A stretch of DNA of 64,000 bases from Bog-532 sp963732345 (lineage in GTDB: Bacteria; Actinomycetota; Actinomycetes; Streptosporangiales; Streptosporangiaceae). Shown one piece after another: positions 34,581 through 43,793 of this stretch. The position numbers and the translations under genes were made by a program. The notes under the pieces are model-generated. The model was not told where the DNA came from and did not search any database. It was given only the letters and a program-made list of their open reading frames with translations. The DNA lies in assembly GCA_963732345.1 (NCBI GenBank), contig CAVSZI010000013.1, forward strand, positions 62,001 through 126,000, in the 5' to 3' direction. Numbering within the stretch: position 1 is the first letter of the stretch; each line of letters starts with the position of its first letter.

Positions 34581-35795
34581 GTGCAAGACCACTTGCCACC
34601 GCCGCAGACCCGGCGTGAGCGCCTCTGGCGGGCCGCGCAGTCCAGGGGCATTCCGCTACGCGCGATTCTGACCACAGTCGGGGTCGTGGTCGCCGCCTAC
34701 CTGGTCGGCAAGCTGCTCTACCGGCTGCGCGACGTCATCCTGATCATGGTCGTCGCGGGATTCATCGCCCTGCTCCTGAATCCGCTTGTCGTGGCCCTGC
34801 AACGGTGGAAGGTCCCGCGACGCGGGTTTGCCGTGACCATAGTGACGATCTGGGGTTTGCTGGTCTTCATCGGACTGGCGGTGGCATTCGGATACCCGCT
34901 CGTCAACGGCATCAGCCACCTAGCCCAGCAACTGCCGACGTACGTGTCGCAGGCCGAGCACGGCAAGGGGTGGATCGGGCACCTCGCGGTTAAATATCAC
35001 GTTCAGGCATGGGTGGCCAAGAACACGCCCAAGCTGGTGAGCTTCGGGCAGGGCCTCGCAAAGCCGGCGTTGAGCCTGGGCAAGGGCGCCGCGACGCTGA
35101 TCATCACGCTGGTCACGATTTTCGTGCTCGTGCTGCTGCTGATGCTCGAAGGCCCCAAAATGCGGGCCGGCCTGCTCGGGATGATGTCACCAGCGCACGC
35201 GGAACGATACTCACGGGTTGCCCGCGAAATCAACGGCTCCGTCACCGGCTACATGCTCGGCAACTTTGCGACCTCGCTCATCGCCGGGGTGGTCGTGTTC
35301 GTCACCCTGCTGGTCCTGGGGGTTCCGTACCCCTTGCTGTGGGCGCTGTGGGTCGGGCTGGTCGACTTCCTGCCCATGATCGGTGGCGCGCTGGCCGGAA
35401 TACCCACCGTGCTGTTCGCGGCCGGGCATTCACTGACGGCCGGCATCATCACGCTGGCGGTATTCGTGATCTACACCCAGTTCGAGAATCACGTGCTGAA
35501 CCCCGTTGTGATGAGCCGGACAGTGAAGGTCAACCCGCTGCTGGTGCTGGTATCGATCCTGGTCGGAGCGTCCATCGGCAGCTGGATCGGCGGGACGTTC
35601 GGCGGATTCGTGGCAGCCCTGCTGGCCATCCCCGTCGCCGGCGCGCTGCAGGTCACGATCCGCGAGATCTGGCAGGCGACGGCCCCCGAGCCGGCCGAAG
35701 GCGCGGCCTCCGACCAGGGGCCTGACGGCCAGCCTGACGACGACGGGACCAGAGACCGGCTGTTACCGGCGATCGCCGAGTCTCGTCAGAACTGA
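34581..35795 (+). CDS. AI-2E family transporter (PerM/TqsA-like)
   Basis: A 404-residue membrane protein with about seven or eight transmembrane segments: one pair near residues 25-75, one near 85-110, a soluble loop to about 170, and the rest to about 350. The P-L-L-W-A-L-W-V-G-L-V-D-F-L-P-M-I-G-G segment and Q-F-E-N-H-V-L-N-P-V-V-M are AI-2E/PerM family hallmarks. Members export small molecules or ions; the name comes from autoinducer-2 but the substrate here is unknown. It has a hydrophilic acidic tail. The GTG start at 34581 has a weak ribosome site. Confidence 0.9.
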   Translation: MQDHLPPPQTRRERLWRAAQSRGIPLRAILTTVGVVVAAYLVGKLLYRLRDVILIMVVAGFIALLLNPLVVALQRWKVPRRGFAVTIVTIWGLLVFIGLAVAFGYPLVNGISHLAQQLPTYVSQAEHGKGWIGHLAVKYHVQAWVAKNTPKLVSFGQGLAKPALSLGKGAATLIITLVTIFVLVLLLMLEGPKMRAGLLGMMSPAHAERYSRVAREINGSVTGYMLGNFATSLIAGVVVFVTLLVLGVPYPLLWALWVGLVDFLPMIGGALAGIPTVLFAAGHSLTAGIITLAVFVIYTQFENHVLNPVVMSRTVKVNPLLVLVSILVGASIGSWIGGTFGGFVAALLAIPVAGALQVTIREIWQATAPEPAEGAASDQGPDGQPDDDGTRDRLLPAIAESRQN

Positions 35796-35878
35796 GCCTT
35801 GAGTTCGTCGATCTCGTGCACCCGGTGGAACCGGGGGAAGCGCATGGCCACCACGGCGGTTACCGTCAGGCTGCTCGC

Positions 35879-36343
35879 TTACTCGGGCCGGAGCGGCGCC
35901 GGCCGCCCCAGCGCACCGGCCAGCAGCGGCGGAATCTCACCCTTGCCTGACCCATCCGCCGAGATGACGACGTAGACGGTGCGCGCGCTGCATGCCACCT
36001 CGCCACCGCTCCGGCGAGCCTCGAAGTCCACCGCGAAACTGGTGCGTCCGAGGCGCGCGGTGGACACGGCGACGAGGACCTCGTCCTGCCAGTGAAGGCC
36101 GGCCTTCCAGTCGATCTCCGAATGGACCAGTTGCGTGTCGAAGCCGGCATCGAGCAGGTTCTGATAGGTCAGCCCGCGCGAGTCCAGAAAGGCCGCGAAC
36201 GCTTCGTCGAAGTAGGTCAGGTACCAGGCGTTGAAGACGACACCCTGCGCGTCAACTTCCATGTACCGGACCGTGAGGGGAAACTCGAATATGTCAGCCA
36301 CCGTCACCAGCCCCGGGCACGTTCGTGATGCTTCGGACTCCAC
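35879..36343 (-). CDS. Hotdog-fold acyl-CoA thioesterase (YbgC/4HBT type)
   Basis: A 154-residue protein. V-R-Y-M-E-V-D-A-Q-G-V-V-F-N-A-W-Y-L-T-Y-F-D-E-A is the 4-hydroxybenzoyl-CoA thioesterase/FadM signature with the catalytic Asp. The L-G-R-T-S-F-A-V-D-F-E strand follows. It probably hydrolyses acyl-CoA thioesters. The start is uncertain: GTG 36343 gives a short extra N-terminus, and a later GTG before A-D-I-F-E-F is also possible. Confidence 0.85.
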   Translation of the reverse strand: MESEASRTCPGLVTVADIFEFPLTVRYMEVDAQGVVFNAWYLTYFDEAFAAFLDSRGLTYQNLLDAGFDTQLVHSEIDWKAGLHWQDEVLVAVSTARLGRTSFAVDFEARRSGGEVACSARTVYVVISADGSGKGEIPPLLAGALGRPAPLRPE

Positions 36344-36446
36344 CTAGTGATCGTTCATTAGATCAGACGGGGTGCTAGGTGGTGGGGAGCTCTCCTGGAG
36401 GCTTTCTGGCGCCCATCAGACTTCACTTCTCTGGCATCATCGAAGC

Positions 36447-36896
36447 GTGACCGGCCTCGACCTCCAACGCCTCGCGCAAACTGCTTACGAAGCCCACCGC
36501 GGCGCCCACACCGGGACTCTTCCGTCGTGGGAAGAGACCACCGAGCAGGAGCAGCAAGCCTGGAGGGCCGCCGTGGCCGCAGTCACCGGCCAGGGCGATG
36601 TCACCCTCACCGAGGGGCCTCCCGCCCAGTCGCTTGTCGTCCAGACCGGGGATCAGACCCGCATCTTCCAGAATGACTTCACCGTCGGCCGCCAGGGCTC
36701 ATTGATTCTCAGCGACGAGCGGGCCTCGAGCCACCACGCCCTTTTCCAGTTCGCTCATGGCCTCTGGTACGTCCAGGACCTCGATTCGACCAACGGCACC
36801 TGGCTCAACGGGCGCCGCATCTACCAATCGCAGCGGCTGAAAAAAGGCGACAAGATCAAGATTGGACGCACCACCGTGGTCGTGGTATCGGCGTGA
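36447..36896 (+). CDS. FHA domain protein
   Basis: A 149-residue protein. Residues 1-60 are helical and Gln/Glu-rich. The rest is an FHA domain with F-T-V-G-R, the S-S-H-H-A-L-F loop and D-S-T-N-G-T-W-L-N-G. It should bind phosphothreonine peptides. It is the second FHA domain in the window besides the one ending the eCIS operon. No Ser/Thr kinase gene of the PknB type is visible in the window. Start at GTG 36447. Confidence 0.87.
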   Translation: MTGLDLQRLAQTAYEAHRGAHTGTLPSWEETTEQEQQAWRAAVAAVTGQGDVTLTEGPPAQSLVVQTGDQTRIFQNDFTVGRQGSLILSDERASSHHALFQFAHGLWYVQDLDSTNGTWLNGRRIYQSQRLKKGDKIKIGRTTVVVVSA

Positions 36897-37010
36897 GCCC
36901 CGCAGGCTCAGCCGATGAGCCCGGGAGGAACCCGGCACTCCTCGCGGGCGTAGAGCTCTGCGACAGCGGAGAGATCACCGGCAGCGCAGACGTCCGGGCC
37001 CGGTGCCAGT

Positions 37011-39209
37011 TCAGCCGCCGCCTGGGAGTCCCATCGTCGCGGCGTGCGTGATCAGCAGGGACTCCGGCGGGACAAGATCCACTCCGTCGGGATCATACAG
37101 GTATCCGGGCCCCTGCCCGGCCACTCCGGTGTGCCCGTACTGCCAGACGATCCGGTTGGCGACCGGGTCGATGACGATCACCCGGTGGTTGAAATCGTCG
37201 TTGACCAGGATGTTCCCGTTCGGCAGCGGCAGCGCCAGCGACGGCTGGTTGAGGCCGCCGAACCGCCACAGGAGCCGTCCGGAGGAGGTGAACTCGGCCA
37301 CCTGGCCGGGATTGGAGTAATCCGCGGTCAGGTACCGGCCGGGATAGACCTCGTTAGTGTCGGATGGGTATGCAACTCCTGGCGGATGGGCGGACCAGCT
37401 GACCTCGCCGTTCAGGCTCATCTCGTCCGCCCAGTCGCCGTTGATCTCGGTCACCAGATAGTGGCCGTCGGTAAGAGGAAAGGCGCCATTCGGGCTGCCG
37501 AACCGGTGCGGCGGGTCGTGCAGGCACTGGCTGCCGGTCTGGCCGATGATTTGTAGCGGGCGTTGCGCGGGCGGTGCCACCGTCACGATGCGGCAGTTCT
37601 TGATGTCGGCGAACAGCAGCCGGCCGTTCGGCGCCAGCAAGGCATCGTCCGGGTTGTTCACGTGGTTCGGCCCGCTGCCCGGTACTCCGGGCGTGCCGTA
37701 GCGGTAAATGATCTTGTGGGCCGCGACATCGATCACGCTGATGACGAAGTCGTCTTCCTGGGTGGCGACGATGTGGCGGCCGTCCGGCGAGAAGAACGCG
37801 TCGTCGGGTACCTGGAACGTCTGGCCGGGAGCCAGGTCACCCGGCTGCGGGAACTGCCACCGGATGCGCCCCTGCGGGTCCACGATCAGCAGCCGGTTGT
37901 TGAGATGGTCGGCGATGAGGACGTCGGCTGGCAGCGCCGACGGGTCCGAGCCGGGGGCCAAGTGGCCACGGTCATGGGCCGGGCCGAGCCAGGGCGAGTC
38001 TGCCGAGGTCGTGGCCGCGGCCACGGGCGCCGGCCGCAGCGTGCTGACCGTGGGCACCGCCCGCCCGTTGTCTTCGCCGCCGACCAGGTAGCCGATGCCG
38101 TGCCACACCGCGGCCGGGGCGTCGGCGACTGGTACGGGGAGCTGGCCAGCCAGCCTGACCTGGCCCCCCGATGCGCCGGCCGGGGTGAAGCTCAGCACCT
38201 GCGCGCTGGTGGTGAGCGCCGCGGACGGGCTGGCGAGCCCCGGCCCGCTGGCGATCTGGCCGCCGGCGACGTAGATGTGGCCAGCCACGGTCATTCCTGT
38301 GGCGTGGGCGAGCGCGGACGGCAGCCGCCCGGCCACCGCGGCCTTTCCCGTGGCCAGGTCCACCCGCTGGATCGCGTCAGTGATGCCCGCCGGGGTCTGC
38401 CCGCCAAACACCCATATCTGCGAGCCAAGTGCCGCGACGGCCGGGTAGCGCACCGGGACCGGCAGTTTGGCCGCGACGGCAAACCTCCGGCCGTCGGAGG
38501 TGACCAGCACGTCGGGGTCATAGCCGGTCCCGTCGTAGCCGCCGACCAGGTAAGCCTTCCCGCCGGCCACGGCCGATGCCAGGTCGCTGCGCGGGCCCGG
38601 AAGCTGCCCTGCTCCCGTCCAGGATGCTTGCCCTGCGGGGGCCGCACCCATATCGCCAGCCGGTCCGGCCGGTCCGGCCTGAACGTCGGCGATGCTAGCC
38701 TGCGACCCGCCGCCGAACACGACGGGCCGGCCGTTCAGCATCGCTCCCGCGGCATCGTGCGTGGCAACCGCCAAGCGGCCGGCCGGGCTGGTCTGGCCGG
38801 TGACCGGGTTGAGCCGGATGACCGCGTCCGTCGTGGTGTGCGCGGCTGTGAGGCCGCCGGCGATCAGCAGTCCCCGCTGATCGGGAAGCGCGACCGCGCG
38901 GGAGAACGGCGCCGGAAGCTGGTAGGGGGCGGCCATCACCTGCAAAGCCGGATGGCCGTTCGCCGGGGCGTGGCCTGCCTGCCCGGCTGATCCGCTCGGC
39001 TGGCTTATGCCGTGGCCGGCCGCACGCGGTGGGTGACGGGTCGTGGTGCGGTGTCCCACGGTAAGCCCGGCTATCAGCGTGCCGGCGCAGATAGCCAGGG
39101 CCAGCGCGGCTACCGCGGTCCGCCTAGCCCTCATGCGCCGGGAGGCGGCCCTGCGCCCGGCCCCGGGAGGGCGCCTGGAGGCAGCGCGGTCGCCCGGTTG
39201 GACGGGCAC
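37011..39209 (-). CDS. Membrane-anchored double beta-propeller protein (Kelch plus NHL/PQQ-like)
   Basis: A 732-residue protein with a cytoplasmic basic N-terminus and one transmembrane segment (about residues 30-50), then a Pro/Ala linker. The first propeller (about 95-370) has Kelch-like repeats with Gly-Gly pairs (L-I-A-G-G, V-F-G-G-G, L-V-G-G-Y-D, V-F-G-G-Q, V-A-G-G-Q, L-V-G-G-E-D). The second (about 420-725) has N-R-L-L-I-V-D-P-Q-G-R-I-R-W-Q-F and H-R-V-I-V-I-D-P-V-A-N-R-I-V-W-Q-Y repeats of the NHL/PQQ kind. It is extracytoplasmic and probably an interaction or sensing protein; no catalytic motif was seen. Confidence 0.8.
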   Translation of the reverse strand: MPVQPGDRAASRRPPGAGRRAASRRMRARRTAVAALALAICAGTLIAGLTVGHRTTTRHPPRAAGHGISQPSGSAGQAGHAPANGHPALQVMAAPYQLPAPFSRAVALPDQRGLLIAGGLTAAHTTTDAVIRLNPVTGQTSPAGRLAVATHDAAGAMLNGRPVVFGGGSQASIADVQAGPAGPAGDMGAAPAGQASWTGAGQLPGPRSDLASAVAGGKAYLVGGYDGTGYDPDVLVTSDGRRFAVAAKLPVPVRYPAVAALGSQIWVFGGQTPAGITDAIQRVDLATGKAAVAGRLPSALAHATGMTVAGHIYVAGGQIASGPGLASPSAALTTSAQVLSFTPAGASGGQVRLAGQLPVPVADAPAAVWHGIGYLVGGEDNGRAVPTVSTLRPAPVAAATTSADSPWLGPAHDRGHLAPGSDPSALPADVLIADHLNNRLLIVDPQGRIRWQFPQPGDLAPGQTFQVPDDAFFSPDGRHIVATQEDDFVISVIDVAAHKIIYRYGTPGVPGSGPNHVNNPDDALLAPNGRLLFADIKNCRIVTVAPPAQRPLQIIGQTGSQCLHDPPHRFGSPNGAFPLTDGHYLVTEINGDWADEMSLNGEVSWSAHPPGVAYPSDTNEVYPGRYLTADYSNPGQVAEFTSSGRLLWRFGGLNQPSLALPLPNGNILVNDDFNHRVIVIDPVANRIVWQYGHTGVAGQGPGYLYDPDGVDLVPPESLLITHAATMGLPGGG

Positions 39210-39487
39210 GGCATCATCCTCCTCCGAGAGCGTCCGCGGTTGACCGCCGTGGCCATGGCGGGTTCACTGGAGTCCTGCTGGGGTCAAGTCAGCGCAGCCT
39301 GCGCAGAGCACGCCCACTGTCCCATCCTCATCATCCACGGCGACATCCCATCCCCGCTAGGAGCCTGGCGCCGGCACTTCCGGGCGCGGCCGCCACGGCC
39401 TTTGCGGAACGGGCCAGTCCCGGCAGGTTCGTTGCGGGGGCTTGACTGGCTGCGCACCGGCGCGCAGCTTCCGATGGAGGGCAGCCA

Positions 39488-40255
39488 ATGACCAGCACAT
39501 TTAATCGGCTACGGGAAGCACTGCTGCTGGTCATTGTGCTCCTGGCCGCGGTCGGTTTCGCGGCCGGATGTGGGCAGGCCAGCAACATCCGGGCCAAGCT
39601 GGCACCGTCCGGCGGGACCGGCATGTCCTCGCTGAGCAGCGCCAGCCTCGCACCGGTCAGCCCGACAGCGACCACCACCCCATCCGTTCAGCCATCGGCC
39701 AGCGCAACCACCTCTGCCCCGGCTCCTTCGGCGACCGCGACGCCGACCAGGCCAGCGCCGGCACCGACAGTCAGCGGTTCCCCCGCTCCCGGCAACGGCT
39801 CCGCGTCCCTGCTATGGCTGTGGGTACTCATCGGCGTGATCGCCGTAGTGGGGTTGATTACCCTCGTCAGTCAGGCGGGCCGCCGCCGTGCCGGGAGAAT
39901 CCGGAACTGGCGGGCGATGGCGGTGGATGCCTTTGCGAAGGGAGCAGCTCTGTACGATGCGGTAAGCGTCGCCGGGCCGCCCGGCCCGTATGGCGGCGGG
40001 AACACCGGCGCCCGCTGGGCCGATATCCAGCGCCGCGCCGACGATCTGACCCAGAGTCTCTACCGGCTGCGCGAGGCGGCCCCCGGTGCGGACGAGCGGG
40101 CGCGGGTCGACGATGTGCTCGCGTCCCTTTACGCGCTACGGTCTGCGACCCAGACCGGGAATATGTCGCCGTCCGGCGGCCTCAACGCTGGCAATCTCCA
40201 GGTTCGCTTGCGGAACTTCGAAGCGGCGCTCCAGGCGCTGCGCGAGCCGGAATGA
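39488..40255 (+). CDS. Putative lipoprotein/membrane protein with Ser/Thr/Pro linker
   Basis: A 255-residue protein. It starts with a hydrophobic signal ending in G-F-A-A-G-C-G (a plausible lipobox, Cys about residue 28). A Ser/Thr/Pro/Ala linker follows to about 105, then a second transmembrane helix (W-L-W-V-L-I-G-V-I-A-V-V-G-L-I) and a cytosolic helical region with R-W-x-D-I-Q-R-R-A-D-D-L. Such a layout puts the linker outside and the C-terminal helices inside. No family recognised. ATG 39488 follows a GGAGG-like site. Confidence 0.65.
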   Translation: MTSTFNRLREALLLVIVLLAAVGFAAGCGQASNIRAKLAPSGGTGMSSLSSASLAPVSPTATTTPSVQPSASATTSAPAPSATATPTRPAPAPTVSGSPAPGNGSASLLWLWVLIGVIAVVGLITLVSQAGRRRAGRIRNWRAMAVDAFAKGAALYDAVSVAGPPGPYGGGNTGARWADIQRRADDLTQSLYRLREAAPGADERARVDDVLASLYALRSATQTGNMSPSGGLNAGNLQVRLRNFEAALQALREPE

Positions 40256-40460
40256 CAGGTCCTCACACGTGCTCGAGGCGGTGCAGGCGGCTTGCGAGCG
40301 CCTCGCCCGCCCGGTGCGCTGGGCCCAGCGCTCGTGACCGAGGACGCGCCGCTCGCCGGGGCCCGCGCGCGGGCCGTGCGCGACCTGCGATGGGCCATCA
40401 CGCGCTACCGTCAGACCCTGCGCAACAGTGACCCGGACCGCGAGCCGCCCGGCGCCTCGG

Positions 40461-41288
40461 TCAGCGGTACGAGCGGACGGCCTCCGCAAGGCGGTCCAGC
40501 GCGGCCAGGGACTCGGCCTCGGGGGTGGTCGGCAGCATGAATGTGACCCGCTCGACACCGGCGCCGGCGAAGCCCTCGACGGACTCCGGGCCACGCGCGC
40601 CGAACACGGTGAAGGGGACACCGTCGCGCCCGTTGTCGGCCAGCCACTGCCGGACCTCACCGATACGCTGCGGGCTCATGTAGGCGCGGGGCAGCCATTC
40701 GTCGCCGTAGTGCAGCAACCGGTCCAGCGCGGCCTTGCTCTCCCCGCCGATCACGATGGGCGGATGCGGGCGCTGGACCGGCTTGGGCCAGGAGAACGCC
40801 GGCCCGAACGACACGTATTTGCCGTGGAACTCCGCCTGATCCTTGGTCCACAGTTCCTTCAGCGCGCCGAGCTGCTCGTTCATCAGCGGCCCACGGGTGG
40901 CCGGGTCGACGCCGTGGTCGCGCATCTCCTCCCGGTTCCAGCCGACGCCCACGCCGAACCGGACGCGGCCGCCGGACAGTAGGTCGAGGCTGGCCACTTC
41001 CTTGGCCGTGTGGAACACGTCACGCTGAGGCAGCAGCGCGATGCCCGTGCCGAGCAGCAGGCTCGTGGTCGTGCCGGCTGCGGCCGTCAGCGCGACGAAC
41101 GGATCCAGCGTGCGGTAATAGACGCGCGGCAGGTCACCGCGGCCAGGGTAGGGCGTCTCGCGGCTGACCGGGATGTGCGAGTGCTCGGCCAGGAACAGCG
41201 AGTCGAACCCGCGTTCTTCCAGCGCGCGGCCCAGCACGTCCGGCCGGATCCCCTCATCGGTCACGAACGTCGCAATCCCGAACTTCAT
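40461..41288 (-). CDS. LLM-class F420-dependent oxidoreductase
   Basis: A 275-residue luciferase-like monooxygenase family protein. Landmarks: F-D-S-L-F-L-A-E-H-S-H-I-P, L-L-L-G-T-G-I-A-L-L-P-Q-R-D, K-E-V-A-S-L-D-L-L-S-G-G-R-V-R-F-G-V-G-V-G-W and P-H-P-P-I-V-I-G-G-E. Actinomycete members of this TIGRFAM-type group generally use coenzyme F420. The substrate is unknown. I prefer ATG 41288, at the conserved M-K-F-G-I-A-T-F; a GTG four codons earlier also follows AGGAGAG closely. Confidence 0.88.
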   Translation of the reverse strand: MKFGIATFVTDEGIRPDVLGRALEERGFDSLFLAEHSHIPVSRETPYPGRGDLPRVYYRTLDPFVALTAAAGTTTSLLLGTGIALLPQRDVFHTAKEVASLDLLSGGRVRFGVGVGWNREEMRDHGVDPATRGPLMNEQLGALKELWTKDQAEFHGKYVSFGPAFSWPKPVQRPHPPIVIGGESKAALDRLLHYGDEWLPRAYMSPQRIGEVRQWLADNGRDGVPFTVFGARGPESVEGFAGAGVERVTFMLPTTPEAESLAALDRLAEAVRSYR

Positions 41289-41918
41289 CCTGGCGTTCAC
41301 CTCTCCTGATCGCAGGCCACCGTCTGACAGCCTCCCATGCTGCTACCCGCGGCTGGATCCCCATGCCACCGGATCCGGCGCCAGCGCTCGCCCTGAACAT
41401 CACCTTCACGCCGCTCGACACGCAGGGGAAAGCGGGAACGCCATCCACAGGCGGCTGGGATATCGTGACGAACACAGCCAGCTGATCTCAAGCTGACCGG
41501 GCAGCATCTCGGCGGGCGGGGTGCTGAGCGCGCGCCCGCCAGGAGACCGCCGGAAGGCCCAGCGCGGACACCACCACGGCCGCCCGGCGATCGCGATCTT
41601 GTCCTGGGCGGGATTCTGCCCGGTCGCGGTCATACGGGGCCTGGCCCAGGCCTGAGGTCGCCGGGCAGGGACGCGGGCCGGAAGGCCGACCAGAGCGCCC
41701 GGCGCGGTCGATCCAGGCCAGCTCCACCCCCAGGCCGGACCGCATGAGCTCACGAGGGCAGGCCACCAGGGTGGCCTCGATCCGCAGCCCGGGCTGCTCG
41801 GTCAGTTCCGCAGCGACCAGCGAAAACGGCTCGGAATGGGTGTATCACAGGCGATGCAAGCGGCTCCGTTGTTTCTGAAGACAGCTGGTCCGGACCGGGG
41901 CAGGAAAGGAACCGTCAC
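41289..41918. other. Intergenic region, possible decayed coding sequence
   Basis: About 630 bases. On the - strand between about 41830 and 41500 two overlapping frames share protein-like stretches (G-L-R-I-E-A-T-L-V-A-C-P-R-E-L in one, D-K-I-A-I-A-G-R-P-W-W in the other), which suggests a frameshifted remnant. I cannot name a family. The last bases hold the leader of the next gene with AGGAAAGGAACC. Confidence 0.35.
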
Positions 41919-43286
41919 ATGGCCGTCACATTCACCATCGAGCCGGATGAATTCCTGGGGTTAAGTGCCCTCGTCGACCTGGGCCAGATGGCCAATGGCA
42001 CCGGCACCGACACCGCAACCCAGGCGAAGACACTGATGCGCAGAGCGCTGGCGGACAAGCTGGAGGACGCCGGCCTGCCCTGGGCTCCGTCCGCCGAAGC
42101 AGTCAGGCAACGCGCCGCCGGGGCCGCGGCGCCGGATACCGGCATGCGCAGGCTCATGGGAAGCAAGAGAATGCGGAAGGACGCCGCGTACGCCCTGGCT
42201 GTTGCCATGTTGGTCGCGCTCTGGGGCGGCTACGCCCGGGGATGGAATTGGACGGGTTTCCGGGCGAACGGCCAGCTGTGGGATTGGCTCCACCTCCTGC
42301 TGCTACCGGTGGTCATCGGCACCATCCCGCTGTGGATCCGGAATAGGGATTACATCGGCCGGATCAGGCGCGTCACCTACGCAGTCGTCATCGTGGCCTG
42401 GACCGGGTTCGTGATCGCCGGCTACCTGGTTCCGCTCAATTGGACGGGCTTTCGCGGCCAGACGCTATGGGACTGGTTTGAGCTGCTCCTGCTGCCGGCG
42501 GCACTGGCGGCCACGATTAGTATGCGGGGCTCGCTGCCGAAGGTCCTCCGCTCGCTGCTCCCGTATCAGAAGGGAATCATGGCCGCCCTGGCCGCCGGGT
42601 GGATCGTGACCGTGATCGGTGGTTACGCTCTGCGGTGGACGTGGACCGGCTATGCCGGCAACACTCTGTGGGATTGGCTCCAGTTGCTGCTCCTGCCACT
42701 GGTGTTCCCGACCATCCTGCTCCCGGCCTTGCTCAAATGGGTCTCGGGCAATGCCGCCGGACGTGCCAGCCAGGCGCACGAGGCGGCCGTGACCCGGATA
42801 GCCGTGGCGACCGATCGCCCCCCGCCGATAGCCCCGAAGCTCTCGGCTATTTCGCCCCCGGTGACACGTTCCTTACCGGCGCGTACCCTTGGCCGCGATG
42901 GCCTGGTCCACTGTCTCGTGGATGCCGAAAACCTTCGTCAGCCCGGTGACCCGGAAGAGCTTCAGTATCCGCTCCTGCGTGCAGACCAGATCCAGCGAGC
43001 CGTCGTGCGCCCGCACCCGTTTCAGGCCTCCTACCAGCACCCCGAGGCCGGTGGAGTCGAGGAACTCAACCCTCTCCAGGTTGACGATGAGCTGGTGGTT
43101 GTCCTTGCTGACCAGATCGATGAGCAGCTCACGGAGCCGCGGTGCTGTGTGGATATCGATCTCGCCCCCGACGTCGATGACCTCGATGCGGTCCTTGTTG
43201 TAGTGACTCAGCTTCAAATCCACCAATCCTCCAGTGCCATGCATGGCGTCATCGCAACGTCCATCCCGGCGAATGGGCCGGCGTAG
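41919..43286 (+). CDS. Membrane protein with three W-T-G-F/L-W-D-W repeats
   Basis: The ORF gives 455 residues, but only about the first 300 look like protein. Residues 1-85 are soluble with an N-terminal V-T-F-T-I-E-P-D-E-F. Then come about six transmembrane segments in three repeats, each containing (N/T)-W-T-G-(F/Y) followed by L-W-D-W and a Leu-rich helix L-L-L-L-P. From about 42790 the reading frame runs antisense to the STAS gene and looks like nonsense, so the true stop has probably been lost. The start ATG follows AGGAAAGGAACCGTCAC. Function unknown. Confidence 0.65.
   Translation: MAVTFTIEPDEFLGLSALVDLGQMANGTGTDTATQAKTLMRRALADKLEDAGLPWAPSAEAVRQRAAGAAAPDTGMRRLMGSKRMRKDAAYALAVAMLVALWGGYARGWNWTGFRANGQLWDWLHLLLLPVVIGTIPLWIRNRDYIGRIRRVTYAVVIVAWTGFVIAGYLVPLNWTGFRGQTLWDWFELLLLPAALAATISMRGSLPKVLRSLLPYQKGIMAALAAGWIVTVIGGYALRWTWTGYAGNTLWDWLQLLLLPLVFPTILLPALLKWVSGNAAGRASQAHEAAVTRIAVATDRPPPIAPKLSAISPPVTRSLPARTLGRDGLVHCLVDAENLRQPGDPEELQYPLLRADQIQRAVVRPHPFQASYQHPEAGGVEELNPLQVDDELVVVLADQIDEQLTEPRCCVDIDLAPDVDDLDAVLVVVTQLQIHQSSSAMHGVIATSIPANGPA
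42873..43223 (-). CDS. Anti-sigma factor antagonist, STAS domain (BldG-like)
   Basis: A 116-residue STAS protein: V-D-L-K-L-S-H-Y-N-K-D at the start, G-G-E-I-D-I-H-T-A-P-R-L-R-E, and the phosphorylation-site region F-L-D-S-T-G-L-G-V-L-V-G-G with the target Ser. The overall size and sequence resemble Streptomyces BldG, the anti-anti-sigma regulator of development and stress sigma factors. I chose GTG 43223, which follows GGAGG; the upstream ATG 43244 lacks a ribosome site. No anti-sigma kinase is adjacent. The membrane-protein ORF overlaps it antisense. Confidence 0.9.
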   Translation of the reverse strand: MDLKLSHYNKDRIEVIDVGGEIDIHTAPRLRELLIDLVSKDNHQLIVNLERVEFLDSTGLGVLVGGLKRVRAHDGSLDLVCTQERILKLFRVTGLTKVFGIHETVDQAIAAKGTRR

Positions 43287-43436
43287 CCAGCGCCAGGGTG
43301 TGATCCTCTGCCGCGTTCAGCCAGCTCGGCACGGCCGACCGGTCATCGTCTCCGGCGGCGGCGACGGGACGGTGCGCACTGGCCCGCTGACGGTCGCGCC
43401 GCCCGCTGTTACGGCCTGGTCCCCGCGGGCGGCGGG

Positions 43437-43793
43437 TCAGTCCTCCCAGATGTCGCCGGTGAGCGTGATTGTCGCGGACCCGTGCCGGGTGCGTTCGCCC
43501 TTAGCCGTACCGGCGATCGTGGTCATCCTGCTGTCCTGGTGATATTCCTCGCCCAGCGTGATGCCGAGCGCCGCGGCCCACGCGGCGAGCGCGGCCCGGC
43601 GGGCACTGCCCGGCTGGGCGTAGGACCGGCCGGTGACCTGGGCGCCGTCGTGGCTGATCGTCCACTCCAGCACGGGCAGGCCCTCGCGGTCCCCGCGCTC
43701 TAGCAGGTCGGTGAGCGTACGGGCGGCCCGCAGCTGCCAGGCCATCTGCTTGCGGAACCCTGATGTGGCGCTCTCGCCGCCGGTATGTGTCAT
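43437..43793 (-). CDS. Hypothetical protein
   Basis: A 118-residue protein from ATG 43793 with plausible secondary structure: a helix M-A-W-Q-L-R-A-A-R-T-L-T-D-L-L-E-R-G, a strand L-P-V-L-E-W-T-I-S-H-D-G, and a final S-A-T-I-T-L-T-G-D-I. No family recognised. It overlaps the C-terminal extension of the GCS2-like ORF by about 290 bases in another frame on the same strand. This frame looks the more protein-like of the two. Confidence 0.55.
   Translation of the reverse strand: MTHTGGESATSGFRKQMAWQLRAARTLTDLLERGDREGLPVLEWTISHDGAQVTGRSYAQPGSARRAALAAWAAALGITLGEEYHQDSRMTTIAGTAKGERTRHGSATITLTGDIWED

Noticed and set aside
37563..38990. A 475-codon + strand frame opposite the Kelch/propeller gene
   Set aside because: Arg/Gly/Val-rich shadow. 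The - strand frame has regular propeller repeats and a transmembrane anchor.
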